This document shows, piece by piece, positions 1 to 8,510 of a stretch of DNA of 32,296 nucleotides. The notes beneath the pieces were generated by a model, which was not told the origin of the DNA, searched no databases, and worked only from the letters and a program-made list of their open reading frames with translations. A program made the translations under genes and the position numbers. The stretch spans positions 1-32,296 of the forward strand of contig JAIRUZ010000031.1 in assembly GCA_031254115.1 (NCBI GenBank). Direction: 5' to 3'. Numbering within the stretch: the first letter of the stretch is position 1; each line of letters opens with the position of its first letter. This stretch comes from Streptococcaceae bacterium. Its GTDB lineage: Bacteria; Bacillota; Bacilli; Lactobacillales; Streptococcaceae.

Positions 1-1058
1 GTGGATGCAACGAGCGTTTTCTTGATTCCTATTGTGTCAAGTGACGTAAATTTTCCGCGCAACATCGCGAGCAAAAACGCGTACAGCATTGTCAGTGCGC
101 CGCCCGTCGTCAATAGAAATTTCGGCATAAGAAATAAAAGCACAAAAAATGTCGCTGAAAAATTGTCCAGAGTGCGAAACGGCAGACTTTTTTGAACCAA
201 GGCGCGTATCACAGACACTGAAAGTCCAGTCAAAAAGGCGTACACAATGCTAAACGGCAGCATGAGTTGATCGACCCTGTCACGCCGCATGCCCAATCGC
301 AATAAAATTTTGCGCAGCCAATCAATGAAAAAATTGACCTGCATGCCCGATAACGCAAACAGATGAATGATGCCAAGCGAGCTGTAAATATCGCCCATTT
401 CCGCATCAAAATCCTTCGGCAAATAGCCAAATAACAGGCCTGTCAGATAATTTGCCATAGGTTTTGGAAAGCGCGTTTCACACAGCAATATCGCACGCCG
501 GCGCAACACGCGTAAGTCAAGAAAACTTGTTTTCTTGCTGATGCTGCGAACTGTTTTTATCGTGACAACGCGGTAAATACCTTGTGTCGCGAGATATTTT
601 TGATAATCAAAGCCGTTAAAATTACGCACGGATTCTGGCACGTCAAGCGCGCCATCAAATGTGACAGAAACATTGTCGTCAAGATGGCTCCAAAACGCTT
701 GCTCTGATTGACTTTTCAGCGTATAGTACACTTGGAAAATGTGGCCCGAGTTCACGGCACGAAAACTAAGCAAATCGCCGTTTACTTCCACCGTGTCAAG
801 CTGCGGTGTCACTTCCGTGAGCATTTTCGGCTGGTCAGCCATCTGACGATTTTCTTCTGCTTTGACAAAGCCACTAACGCTTGCTACGACGAGCAGCACA
901 GCAAAAATTCCCCAAAATTTTCGCCAGATTGCGAGCAGGCAGCTGACCGCGAAAATGGCAAGCAACGCCCACGAAAAGCGCCAGATTAGAAAATACAAAA
1001 GAACCGACAAATAGGTTGCAAAAATCCACGGAAAACCTCTAAACGCGCGCTTAATCAA
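1..1058 (-). CDS. comEC: ComEC/Rec2 DNA-uptake channel, 5' part (gene continues past the left edge)
   Basis: Polytopic membrane protein that carries single-stranded DNA across the cytoplasmic membrane during natural transformation. About 352 codons are open on the minus strand without a stop. The N-terminus holds hydrophobic segments, followed by a soluble OB-fold-like part (around residues 70-170) and then the competence domain. That domain is recognised from YLTGLLFG and the SLGIIHLFALSGMQV stretch, the family's HLxAxSG signature. No good ATG or GTG exists near the front: a GTG-led frame closes quickly. I therefore place the start at a TTG (1056-1058) that overlaps the comEA stop codon, which implies translational coupling. 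The C-terminal nuclease-like domain lies outside the window. It is the second gene of a comEA-comEC operon. Family identity is secure; the start codon is inferred. Confidence 0.88.
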   Translation of the reverse strand, partial: MIKRAFRGFPWIFATYLSVLLYFLIWRFSWALLAIFAVSCLLAIWRKFWGIFAVLLVVASVSGFVKAEENRQMADQPKMLTEVTPQLDTVEVNGDLLSFRAVNSGHIFQVYYTLKSQSEQAFWSHLDDNVSVTFDGALDVPESVRNFNGFDYQKYLATQGIYRVVTIKTVRSISKKTSFLDLRVLRRRAILLCETRFPKPMANYLTGLLFGYLPKDFDAEMGDIYSSLGIIHLFALSGMQVNFFIDWLRKILLRLGMRRDRVDQLMLPFSIVYAFLTGLSVSVIRALVQKSLPFRTLDNFSATFFVLLFLMPKFLLTTGGALTMLYAFLLAMLRGKFTSLDTIGIKKTLVAS

Positions 1059-1725
1059 CCGTAATGCTGTCTTTCAGCTTCTCGAGCGTTTTATCGCCAA
1101 AACCCGCAACATTGCCCAAATCCTCAACGGTTTTAAAGGCGCCATTTTTCGTGCGATAATCAATAATATCTTGCGCTTTTTTCGCGCCAACGCCGCTGAG
1201 CGTCTGGAGTTCCGTCAAATCGGCCGTGTTAATATTGACCTTGGCGCCAGAAGCGCCCGCTTTTCCAGAGGCGGCTGAATTGCTTGATGCTGCGGAATTT
1301 CCAGCAGCTGGCGCGGTTTCACCAACTTTTGCGACAAAAATCACGTCCTCATCTTTAAGTTTGGCTGCTTGATTAATCGAATGTGCATCAGCCGACGCGC
1401 TCAGCCCGCCCGCAAGCGCAATCACATCAACCACGCGTTTATCAGCGCTAATCGTATAAACGCCTGGTTTTACAACGGCGCCCTCAACGTCCACCGTGAT
1501 TTTGTCTGACGCAGCGCTCGTGGATTTTTTGCTCGAGCTGACAGACGCATGACTGCTGCTTGACGACGTGAGCATGAGTTTGTCAGAGCTGACAGCGTTG
1601 TGCGGCGGCGTACGCAACGCAACAACAAAGTATACGCCGATTAATACCCCGCCGAGCGCGATAAAAAGATGAATCTTTGAAGCAAGCGTTCTGTTTTTCC
1701 AAACAAGTTTGATTTTTTCTAACAT
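1051..1725 (-). CDS. comEA: ComEA, membrane-anchored DNA receptor for competence
   Basis: Binds incoming double-stranded DNA outside the membrane and hands it to the ComEC channel. 224 residues: short cytoplasmic N-terminus, one membrane anchor (about 18-37), a Ser/Lys-rich linker, an SLBB domain (about 75-135), a second Ala/Ser/Gly linker, and a C-terminal double helix-hairpin-helix DNA-binding domain (163-224; VNINTADLTELQTLSGVG then the GFGDKTLEKL hairpin). Size and domain order are normal for the family. A strong AGGAGG precedes the ATG. It is preceded by the rnjB terminator and a cin-box-like promoter, so it heads its own competence transcript with comEC. The linker contains a one-mismatch copy of the iterated palindrome (1581-1594), and the SLBB part carries an ISADK pentapeptide. 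Confidence 0.95.
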   Translation of the reverse strand: MLEKIKLVWKNRTLASKIHLFIALGGVLIGVYFVVALRTPPHNAVSSDKLMLTSSSSSHASVSSSKKSTSAASDKITVDVEGAVVKPGVYTISADKRVVDVIALAGGLSASADAHSINQAAKLKDEDVIFVAKVGETAPAAGNSAASSNSAASGKAGASGAKVNINTADLTELQTLSGVGAKKAQDIIDYRTKNGAFKTVEDLGNVAGFGDKTLEKLKDSITVD

Positions 1726-1743
1726 AAAAACCTCCTACAGTAT

Positions 1744-1757
1744 TATGCGTAAAAAAA
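1744..1757 (-). promoter_or_regulatory. Cin-box (com-box) -like promoter of comEA-comEC
   Basis: Reading the minus strand, TTTTTTTACGCATA ends about 18 bp before the comEA start. The competence sigma factor ComX/SigX box in Streptococcaceae is TACGAATA preceded by T residues; this copy differs at one base. It lies after the rnjB terminator and before the AGGAGG, as expected for a late-competence promoter. The resulting leader would be short. Confidence 0.6.
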
Positions 1758-1780
1758 TCGGATTTGTAACCAAATCGAAT

Positions 1781-1808
1781 AAAAAAATCGTGAGCTCACG
1801 ATTTTTTG
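1781..1808 (-). terminator. Rho-independent terminator of rnjB
   Basis: Perfect 26-bp palindrome (1782-1807) of A-tract, TCGTGAGCTCACGA and T-tract. It overlaps the last codons and stop of rnjB and separates rnjB from comEA. Confidence 0.85.
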
Positions 1809-3508
1809 TTTTTTGTTGCGCGTTGATTGGTGCGTTCTTCGAGGACGACGGGCAAAATGGCGGGTTTACGCTTGGTTTGCTCGTATAAAAATTTGCCGAG
1901 CGTATCGCGAATTTCACCTTTGATGTCGGCCCAATCAAAATCTTTGCCGTGCGAACTGAGATAATCTTGCACCGCAAGATTGACTTTTTCGCTGGCTTCC
2001 TTGACCAAATCCCGCGATTTTTTAAGATAAACAAAGCCGCGCGTATGCACAAACGCCTTGCTGACAATTTTTTTCTTCGAGCGGCTAATCGTGATTGCCA
2101 CGATAAAAATGCCGTCTTCAGACAAAACTTTGCGGTCGCGCAGCACCACAGAGCCAATATCGCCAACGCCTGAGCCGTCAATCATCACATTTTCTGCGGG
2201 CACTTTGCCCTCAGGCAGAATATTGCCGTCTTTGAGCGCAATCGTTTCGCCCAGTTTTGCGAGGTAAATATGTTCTGGCAACATGCCGATTTCCATTGCG
2301 AGATCCGCGTGAGCCTTGAGTTCACGGTATTCACCTTGCACAGGAATCAGATTTTTAGGCCGCATGAGATCTAGGAAAAATTGTAAATCGCGCACATTCG
2401 CGTGGCCTGACACGCGCAAATCTTTTGCAAGCGTCACCATAACGCCGCCTGCGCGGTACACCGCATCCATCGTGCGCGCTACGCGCGTCTCAAACGCAAC
2501 GGACGGCGAAGTCACGCTATACACCAAATCGCCTTCTTTAATTTTCACATTATGATGGTGTTTGGAGGCCATTTTCATGACGGCTTCAAGCGGCTCGCCC
2601 ATGCGGCCTGTCTCAACAATCACAAGCTCATTGTCAGGATATTTGTCGATTTCTTTGGGCGAAATAATCATGTGTTTGTCGTCAATGCGCAATTTTTTGA
2701 GGCGAACGGCGGTGTCGACAATCGCATTCATGTCATAGCCTGTAAACGCGATTCGTCTGCCAAGCGCGAGCGCGCTGTCGATAACCTGCTGCACGCGCCC
2801 GATATTGCCCGAATTGCAGGCGATAATCACGCGTCCTTCCCAGTCATCAATCGTGTCGTAAATTTTGTTGGCAATTGCAGATTCTGACGCGGATTGCTCG
2901 CTTGAGAGCGCATTGGCTGAGCTTGAAATCAGCGCGAGAACGCCGGATTTCCCGATTTCTGCAAGTCGCGCCATGTCTGTTTTATAACCTTCGGAAACAG
3001 CTGGATCAAATCTGAAATCGCCCGTGTAAACGATATTTCCAGATGTCGTTGACAAAACAACGCCCAGCGACTCTGGAATTGTGTGCGTCGTCGGGAAAAA
3101 GCTGATTGTCGTCACCCCAAAATCGATTTCTGTTTTTTCAGTCACGACATGAAAATCAGCAAATTTTTTCGTTGGCTCGTAATTTTGCGTGTTGATTTTC
3201 GCAAGTTCAATCGTGAGCTCGCTCCCGAAAACGGGCAAATCGCCGACCTCGTCAAGCAAATACGGAAGCGCGCCAATCGCGTCTGAGTGCCCGTGCGTGA
3301 GAAATACGCCTGCGATTTTGTCCGCATTTTCCGCGAGATAGGTGAGCTCTGGAATGACAAAATCGACGCCGAGCATCTCGTTTTCTGGATATTTGAGCCC
3401 TGCGTCCAGCACAAAAATCGTGTCGTCGATTTCCACGATATACATATTTTTTCCAAATTCACGCACGCCGCCAAGCGGTGTCAGCTGAATTTTCTGAGTT
3501 TTTGGCAT
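1796..3508 (-). CDS. rnjB: Ribonuclease J2 (metallo-beta-lactamase / beta-CASP RNase)
   Basis: Subunit of the RNase J1/J2 complex that degrades and matures mRNA. 570 residues with the metallo-beta-lactamase fold, the beta-CASP insertion and a C-terminal dimerisation domain. The zinc motif reads HGHSDA (72-77). RNase J1 carries a histidine where this protein has Ala77, which is the mark of the weakly active J2 paralogue, so I call rnjB rather than rnjA. Start ATG has an AGAGG about 8 bp upstream. The 5' untranslated region (3509-3600) can fold into a stem-loop and follows the alsD terminator. The transcript ends at the palindrome that overlaps the stop codon. Confidence 0.93.
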   Translation of the reverse strand: MPKTQKIQLTPLGGVREFGKNMYIVEIDDTIFVLDAGLKYPENEMLGVDFVIPELTYLAENADKIAGVFLTHGHSDAIGALPYLLDEVGDLPVFGSELTIELAKINTQNYEPTKKFADFHVVTEKTEIDFGVTTISFFPTTHTIPESLGVVLSTTSGNIVYTGDFRFDPAVSEGYKTDMARLAEIGKSGVLALISSSANALSSEQSASESAIANKIYDTIDDWEGRVIIACNSGNIGRVQQVIDSALALGRRIAFTGYDMNAIVDTAVRLKKLRIDDKHMIISPKEIDKYPDNELVIVETGRMGEPLEAVMKMASKHHHNVKIKEGDLVYSVTSPSVAFETRVARTMDAVYRAGGVMVTLAKDLRVSGHANVRDLQFFLDLMRPKNLIPVQGEYRELKAHADLAMEIGMLPEHIYLAKLGETIALKDGNILPEGKVPAENVMIDGSGVGDIGSVVLRDRKVLSEDGIFIVAITISRSKKKIVSKAFVHTRGFVYLKKSRDLVKEASEKVNLAVQDYLSSHGKDFDWADIKGEIRDTLGKFLYEQTKRKPAILPVVLEERTNQRATKNKKS

Positions 3509-3553
3509 AAAAAAACCTCTTCTATTTCTTATTAATTTCTTGAATCTGTTCTT

Positions 3554-3589
3554 GCTTGGTTCCCGCGTAAAATCGGGTTTCCTCCAAGC
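3554..3589 (-). promoter_or_regulatory. Structured 5' leader of rnjB
   Basis: On the minus strand GCTTGG (3584-3589) can pair with CCAAGC (3554-3559), enclosing an inner CCCG/CGGG hairpin (3574-3577 with 3562-3565). It is followed after about 45 nt by the rnjB ribosome site. A small CTCC-GCTT-GGAG alternative hairpin shares the same bases. No known riboswitch class was recognised. Confidence 0.4.
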
Positions 3590-3598
3590 GGAGTTTTT

Positions 3599-3623
3599 AA
3601 AAAAGGACTGTCTTCACAGTCCT
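3599..3623 (-). terminator. Rho-independent terminator of the uvrB-alsS-alsD transcript
   Basis: Minus strand: AGGACTGT, loop GAAG, ACAGTCCT, then a run of six T. Stem of 8 bp without mismatch. A second hairpin, ATACACT/AGTGTAT (3631-3650), lies between it and the alsD stop codon. Confidence 0.88.
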
Positions 3624-3673
3624 ACCGTAAATACACTTCTTAGAGTGTATCATTTTCTTCTCAATTTTGCAAG

Positions 3674-4378
3674 TTATTCTGCGCTGTCAATCGCCTGCTG
3701 GATTGTTTTCACGTCCAATTTGGCTGCTAAAAACGCGGTGTCAGCTGACGGAAATTCTTGCTCAAGTTTGTCAAGCGCCATCAGCTCAAGCGTGGCTTTG
3801 TCAGCCGCAAACGCCATTGCGTGCCCACCAAATGTTTTGTCAGCGCTGATAAAATGAAGGTGCAGACCCGCAGCCGAGATGCCGTTAAACAGCTCTGGCG
3901 TAAAAAAGCCCAAAACGGTGCCTGCTATTTTTTCGCGCGTAAATTCGGGCTGATTTTCTGCGACGCGGTCAAACGGCATGCCTGACGGCGTGCGCGGCGC
4001 CATACGCACTTGCATCATTGAAAATATTCCCGTCAGCTTGAGCGCATAAAAAAGATTTTCAGTCTGCAAATGCGCGCGGATATCGGATTCATTGCCCGAA
4101 AAATCAAAGCCGTCAGCTGGCTCAAAGTTTGTCAGCGCAATATACGGCACTTTTTGCGACAAATCCGTGATTTTCTTGACAGCCGCCAGGTTTCCGTCGC
4201 CCGTCGCCTGATAAATCATGTCGTCAAGTACAATCATCTCACCGTCGACCTCGTGAAAGGTACCAATCCCGAAATCGCCATGCGCGCGCGCAGCTGACAG
4301 CGAAAAATTGCCATCGTAGAGCCCCGCCATAAGCGCGCCAAGCGTGTTAAATTGATACAAAATTTTAGTAGAATTCAT
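3674..4378 (-). CDS. alsD: Alpha-acetolactate decarboxylase
   Basis: Converts alpha-acetolactate to acetoin with CO2 release (L. lactis name aldB), draining pyruvate into a neutral product together with AlsS. 234 residues from ATG at 4378, the usual family length. A further upstream in-frame start would add 25 residues inside alsS that do not resemble the family. The metal-binding histidines are visible in GLHLHF (H173, H175) and GGHAMAF (H186). The gene overlaps the end of alsS by 14 bp with a GGAG upstream, so translation is coupled. It carries a one-mismatch iterated palindrome (3838-3851, peptide ISADK) and two further half-sites. The operon terminator follows. Confidence 0.95.
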   Translation of the reverse strand: MNSTKILYQFNTLGALMAGLYDGNFSLSAARAHGDFGIGTFHEVDGEMIVLDDMIYQATGDGNLAAVKKITDLSQKVPYIALTNFEPADGFDFSGNESDIRAHLQTENLFYALKLTGIFSMMQVRMAPRTPSGMPFDRVAENQPEFTREKIAGTVLGFFTPELFNGISAAGLHLHFISADKTFGGHAMAFAADKATLELMALDKLEQEFPSADTAFLAAKLDVKTIQQAIDSAE

Positions 4379-6029
4379 CTGGTAATAACGTCTCCCCAAG
4401 TTTGATATTGTCGCTGTAATCCACTGGCACATGCACCACGACAGGGCCGTCAAGCGCTGTCAGCCCTGACAGAATCGTGCGCAATTCATCAGCCGAATTT
4501 GCCTTAAACCCACGGGCGCCCATTGCCTGCGCGTATTTCACAAAATCAACCGCGCCAAGCTCAACGCCTGCGCTCTTGCCATATTTCATAATTTCCTGAA
4601 ATTCGACCATGTTGTAATGTCCGTCGTCCCAGATAATCTGCACAATCGGCAGCTTCAGGCGCACCGCAACTTCGAGCTCTTGTCCCGTGAAAAGAAAACC
4701 GCCGTCACCCGAATTGGAATACACTTTTCGCCCTGGCCGCAAAAGTGCCGCTGAAATTGCCCACGGCAGCGCCACACCAAGCGTTTGCATGCCGTTTGAA
4801 AACAGCAAATGCCGCGGCTCATAGCTCTTGAAATACCGCGCCATCCAGATATAAAGCGAACCCACGTCAACCGTGACCGTCTCATCATCGTGGACGATTT
4901 CCTGCAAAGCGCCGACAATATCAAGCGGATGCACTTTGCCTTTGTCAGCGCTGACAGGATTTTCGCTCAATTGCGTCAGCTGACGAAGCCCCAGCAAATA
5001 ATCCATCGAGCCTTCTGGCAGCTGATAGCCCATTATTGCTGGCAAAAGAGAGTCAAGCGTCGCCGCAATATCGCCAATCAGCTCGCGCTCAGGCTGATAA
5101 TACGTGTCAATTTCCGCCATCGCGTCATCAATAACAATCACGCGACTATCAATTTCCGCATTCCAGTTGCGCGCCTCGTATTCAATCGGGTCATAACCGA
5201 CCGCAATCACAAGATCTGCGCGCTTTAAAAGCATATCGCCCGGCTGATTTCTGAAAAGGCCAACACGTCCAAAAAATGTGCGCTCAAGATCACGCGAAAT
5301 AACGCCTGCGCCTTGAAAAGTCTCAACCACGGGAATTTTCACCGCCGTAAGCAAGGTGCGCAAACTCTTTGCGACTTTCGCATCTGACGCGCCTGCGCCC
5401 ACCAAAATCACAGGCAACACTGCGTTTTTCACCGCTTGCGCCAGATAATTAATATCATCAATCGATGCATCACCGATTTTCGGCTCAGAGAGCGGTTTGA
5501 TTGCCTTAACACCAACCTCGGCATCTGTCACATCTTGCGGAATCGATACGAAACTCGCGCCACCTTTGCCCGATTTCGCAATGCGCCACGCATTCGCAAG
5601 CGTTTCTGATAGCGTTTCTGCCGCTTCAATTTCGACTGAATATTTGCTAATCGGCGCCATCAGCGCCGCATTATTCATCGACTGATGCGCACGTTTGAGC
5701 AAATCCGCACGTTTGACTTGCCCGCCAATCGCGAGCACCGCGTCACCCTCAGCCGTTGCCGTCAAAAGTCCCGTCGCGAGATTGGACACACCGGGCCCGC
5801 TCGTCGCAATCACAACCCCAGGCTCGCCCGTAAGACGCGCAACACCTTGCGCCATAAAGCTCGCCCCTTGTTCATGGCGCGTAACGACAAGCTGTGGCGC
5901 CGCGTCGTCATGCTCCAAGCGCTCAAACACGCGGTCAATCTTCGCCCCCGGCACGCCAAACACCACAGGCACCCCGTGATTGATCAGTGAATCCACAATC
6001 AAATCACTTCCGAATTTTTTCTCTGCCAT
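4365..6029 (-). CDS. alsS: Catabolic alpha-acetolactate synthase
   Basis: Thiamine-diphosphate enzyme that condenses two pyruvates to alpha-acetolactate. From ATG 6029 (AAAGGA upstream) it is 554 residues, the length of the L. lactis catabolic enzyme. A TTG 21 bp further upstream is in frame but its site is weaker. Visible motifs are the catalytic glutamate in TRHEQGASF (E53) and the ThDP/Mg signature from GDGGFLF (441) to N473. Family members of this type lack FAD and the regulatory subunit, and no ilvN-like gene is nearby. It begins 17 bp after uvrB and overlaps alsD, so all three probably share transcripts. The exact palindrome at 4943-4956 encodes PVSADK in the linker before the C-terminal ThDP domain. 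Confidence 0.95.
   Translation of the reverse strand: MAEKKFGSDLIVDSLINHGVPVVFGVPGAKIDRVFERLEHDDAAPQLVVTRHEQGASFMAQGVARLTGEPGVVIATSGPGVSNLATGLLTATAEGDAVLAIGGQVKRADLLKRAHQSMNNAALMAPISKYSVEIEAAETLSETLANAWRIAKSGKGGASFVSIPQDVTDAEVGVKAIKPLSEPKIGDASIDDINYLAQAVKNAVLPVILVGAGASDAKVAKSLRTLLTAVKIPVVETFQGAGVISRDLERTFFGRVGLFRNQPGDMLLKRADLVIAVGYDPIEYEARNWNAEIDSRVIVIDDAMAEIDTYYQPERELIGDIAATLDSLLPAIMGYQLPEGSMDYLLGLRQLTQLSENPVSADKGKVHPLDIVGALQEIVHDDETVTVDVGSLYIWMARYFKSYEPRHLLFSNGMQTLGVALPWAISAALLRPGRKVYSNSGDGGFLFTGQELEVAVRLKLPIVQIIWDDGHYNMVEFQEIMKYGKSAGVELGAVDFVKYAQAMGARGFKANSADELRTILSGLTALDGPVVVHVPVDYSDNIKLGETLLPDEFY
4943..4956. repeat. Iterated palindrome, exact copy (in alsS)
   Basis: TGTCAGCGCTGACA, read as VSADK. 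Confidence 0.95.
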
Positions 6030-6046
6030 AGTTTCCTTTCTTTTTG

Positions 6047-8107
6047 TCAATCCATCGCGCGGATTTCAAGCACCATATCGCGAAGCGTAGCGGCTCCCTC
6101 AAAGTCGAGCGATGCGGCTGCTTCTTGCATTTGTTTTTCAAGCTTCGCAATGAGCTGTTTCCGTTCTTTTTTCGTCATCGCAGACGCGTCCACTTCCTCA
6201 AGCTCGCCCGCTTCATTTTTCTTGGTAATCGCAATCAAATCACGGATTTCCTTGACAATCGTCTTTGGCACAATACCGTGCTCTGTGTTGTAAGCCATCT
6301 GAATCTCGCGCCTGCGCGCCGTCTCGTCCATCGCATTTCTCATACTGCGCGTAATCTTGACTTTTTTGCCTTCAAACTCGATATAATGCCCTGCTTCAAT
6401 GTCTTCGCCACTTGCCGCACGCGACAAATCCGCATACAAAATCACGTGCCCGTTGCTATTTCTCGCGGCGCGTCCAATCGTCTGAATCAGCCCGCGCTCA
6501 TTGCGCAAAAAGCCTTCTTTGTCCGCATCGAGAATCGCCACCAGTGAAACCTCGGGCACGTCAATTCCTTCGCGCAAGAGGTTAATTCCGACCAAAACAT
6601 CAAATACGCCAAGACGCAAATCGCGGATAATCTCTGTTCGCTCAAGCGTTTTAATGTCTGAGTGCATGTATTTGACTTTTACGCCCATTTCCTTGAAATA
6701 ATCCGTCAAATCTTCAGACATTTTTTTCGTCAAAGTTGTCACAAACACGCGCTCATTGCGCTCGGCGCGCGCATTAATCTCGCCGAGCAAATCGTCAATT
6801 TGCCCCATCATCGGGCGCACCTCGACTTCAGGATCCAAAAGTCCCGTCGGCCGAATAATTTGTTCAACCACAGTGTCGGTCTGCTCGTGCTCGTAGTCGC
6901 CAGGCGTTGCGGACACGTAAACAATCTGATGCACGTGGCTCTCAAACTCTTCGCGCTTAAGCGGGCGATTGTCCACAGCTGACGGCAAACGAAAGCCGTA
7001 ATTCACAAGCATGTCCTTACGCGCACGGTCGCCATTGTACATGCCCTTAATCTGGCCCATTGTCATGTGGCTCTCGTCAATCATAATCATGAAATCGTCT
7101 GGGAAAAAGTCCAGCAAAGTATACGGCGGCTCGCCTTCCGCGCGCCCGTCCATGTGTCGTGAATAATTTTCAACGCCTGAGCAATAGCCCATCTCACGCA
7201 ACATTTCAATGTCATAGTTCGTGCGTTGCTCAAGGCGCTGCGCTTCCAGCAATTTGCCTTCGTCACGGAAATTTTTCAGCGTTTCTGCAAGCTCAGCTCC
7301 AATATTGCCGATAATTTCTTCCATGCGTTCGTCGTTTGTCATGAAATGCGTCGCGGGAAAAACCGCCAAATGGTCAACATCTGAGACGACTTGGCCTGTC
7401 AGCACTTCGATTTCGCGAATGCGGTCAATTTCGTCGCCGAAAAACTCGACACGAAACGCGTGCTCATCGCGCGAAGCAGGGAAAATCTCGACCACGTCGC
7501 CACGCACACGGAAACGCCCGCGCTGAAAGTCGATATCATTGCGCTCAAACTGAATGTCCACGAGCTCATTGAGCAAATGATCCCGCGAAATTTCTTGGCC
7601 TGGACGCAAGCTGACAACGCTGTCTTGGTATTCCTTGGGCGATCCGAGCCCGTAAATACAGCTGACAGAGGCCACGACAATCACATCGTTGCGCTCTAAA
7701 AGCGAGCTCGTCGCGCTGTGGCGGAGTTTGTCAATCTCATCATTGACCGAGCTATCTTTTTCGATATAGGTGTCAGACGAGGGGACATAAGCCTCGGGCT
7801 GATAATAATCGTAATAGCTGACAAAATATTCAACGGCATTGTTGGGGAAAAATTCCTTAAATTCGCTGTAAAGCTGACCTGCAAGTGTCTTATTGTGAGC
7901 CATGACAAGCGTCGGCTTTCCTGTGCGCGCAATCACTTGGCTCATTGTGTAAGTTTTACCCGTCCCTGTTGCGCCTTGCAAAATCTGCGCTTTCTCGCCA
8001 TTTTCAATGTTTTCAACCAGCTCTGCAATCGCCGCCCCCTGATCGCCCGCTGGGTCATATTTGCTGACAAGCTCAAATTTATTTGTTGTAATTCGCTCAA
8101 TAGGCAT
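6047..8107 (-). CDS. uvrB: UvrABC excinuclease subunit B
   Basis: Damage-verifying helicase of nucleotide excision repair. 686 residues. Walker A GATGTGKT (45-52), the DNA-clamping beta-hairpin region rich in Tyr (98-118), DESH Walker B (344-347), helicase C domain, and a C-terminal UVR domain that binds UvrC (last 40 residues, ending [11 protein letters not shown]). The ATG lies only seven bases after a terminator-like hairpin and has no clear Shine-Dalgarno, yet the N-terminus [17 protein letters not shown] aligns with the family start. An extended -10 box sits 26 bp upstream. alsS and alsD follow closely. Confidence 0.96.
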   Translation of the reverse strand: MPIERITTNKFELVSKYDPAGDQGAAIAELVENIENGEKAQILQGATGTGKTYTMSQVIARTGKPTLVMAHNKTLAGQLYSEFKEFFPNNAVEYFVSYYDYYQPEAYVPSSDTYIEKDSSVNDEIDKLRHSATSSLLERNDVIVVASVSCIYGLGSPKEYQDSVVSLRPGQEISRDHLLNELVDIQFERNDIDFQRGRFRVRGDVVEIFPASRDEHAFRVEFFGDEIDRIREIEVLTGQVVSDVDHLAVFPATHFMTNDERMEEIIGNIGAELAETLKNFRDEGKLLEAQRLEQRTNYDIEMLREMGYCSGVENYSRHMDGRAEGEPPYTLLDFFPDDFMIMIDESHMTMGQIKGMYNGDRARKDMLVNYGFRLPSAVDNRPLKREEFESHVHQIVYVSATPGDYEHEQTDTVVEQIIRPTGLLDPEVEVRPMMGQIDDLLGEINARAERNERVFVTTLTKKMSEDLTDYFKEMGVKVKYMHSDIKTLERTEIIRDLRLGVFDVLVGINLLREGIDVPEVSLVAILDADKEGFLRNERGLIQTIGRAARNSNGHVILYADLSRAASGEDIEAGHYIEFEGKKVKITRSMRNAMDETARRREIQMAYNTEHGIVPKTIVKEIRDLIAITKKNEAGELEEVDASAMTKKERKQLIAKLEKQMQEAAASLDFEGAATLRDMVLEIRAMD

Positions 8108-8129
8108 AAAAAAACCAACTTTCTGTTGG
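8108..8129 (-). terminator. Terminator hairpin abutting the uvrB start codon
   Basis: Minus strand CCAAC, loop AGAAA, GTTGG, seven T, then directly the uvrB ATG. It ends the transcript of the upstream 100-aa gene. Its left arm lies where uvrB transcription should begin, so a transcript from the local promoter would carry only part of the stem. Confidence 0.7.
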
Positions 8130-8133
8130 CTTT

Positions 8134-8142
8134 ATTTTATCA
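8134..8142 (-). promoter_or_regulatory. Extended -10 promoter of uvrB
   Basis: Minus strand TGATAAAAT, 26 bp before ATG. No good -35 hexamer at the normal distance. A start about 7 nt downstream gives a leader near 20 nt lacking the full terminator stem. Confidence 0.5.
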
Positions 8143-8184
8143 TTTTTTAGACGGAATTTCCTAAAAATTTCCTTGTATTCCTTG

Positions 8185-8487
8185 TCAGCCGCGGTGCAAA
8201 AGGCTGTGTGCAAATTCTGAAAGTGCAAGGCTTTCGGAATCGCTGGCATCTTCTGCAGTGAGGACGTTTGATGTCGCAACTATTTCTTTTTGAGCAGGCT
8301 TGTGCAACGCGGATTCAACGGCTTCTTGGGCTAATTGTGCGGATTCGCTCATGATTTCAAAGTCAAAAAGCGACGCTGTCGATGAAAAATCTGCCGAATT
8401 TTCCGTGGTCCAATTGTAATTTTCGTCAGCCGAGAGCGCGAGCGACTCGGAAATAATCTGCGAATCCAGGTCTGAAATGGAAGTCAT
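8185..8487 (-). CDS. Small acidic Ser/Ala/Glu-rich protein, function unknown
   Basis: 100 residues; I do not recognise a family. It is strongly acidic, without a signal peptide, membrane segment or cysteine. Two related stretches occur: SESLALSADE near the N-terminus (around 13-22) and SESLALSEFA near the C-terminus (around 84-93), suggesting an internal duplication or repeated helix. Codon use resembles neighbouring genes. It sits 23 bp after the UDG-like gene on the same strand and is followed by a terminator, supporting a real gene. The ribosome site is weak (AAAGAG about 10 bp upstream). An overlapping frame (8097-8279) looks less coding. Confidence 0.55.
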   Translation of the reverse strand: MTSISDLDSQIISESLALSADENYNWTTENSADFSSTASLFDFEIMSESAQLAQEAVESALHKPAQKEIVATSNVLTAEDASDSESLALSEFAHSLLHRG

Positions 8488-8510
8488 AATGATGATACTC
8501 TTTTCTAAAT

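Noticed and set aside
1-1058. Short frames on both strands over the left 1 kb
   Set aside because: The whole stretch is one continuous minus-strand comEC frame with recognisable motifs; the others are shadows.
1735-2181. 148-aa minus-strand frame
   Set aside because: Shadow of rnjB that runs through its terminator; no family features.
3640-3672. TTGCAA-17-TACACT promoter-like pair just after the alsD stop
   Set aside because: Both boxes are weak and lie upstream of the alsD terminator, so a transcript would stop before rnjB; treated as chance.
4379-4453. Longer alsD start adding 25 residues
   Set aside because: The extra residues overlap alsS and do not resemble the family; MNSTKILYQF gives the normal length and lies after a GGAG.
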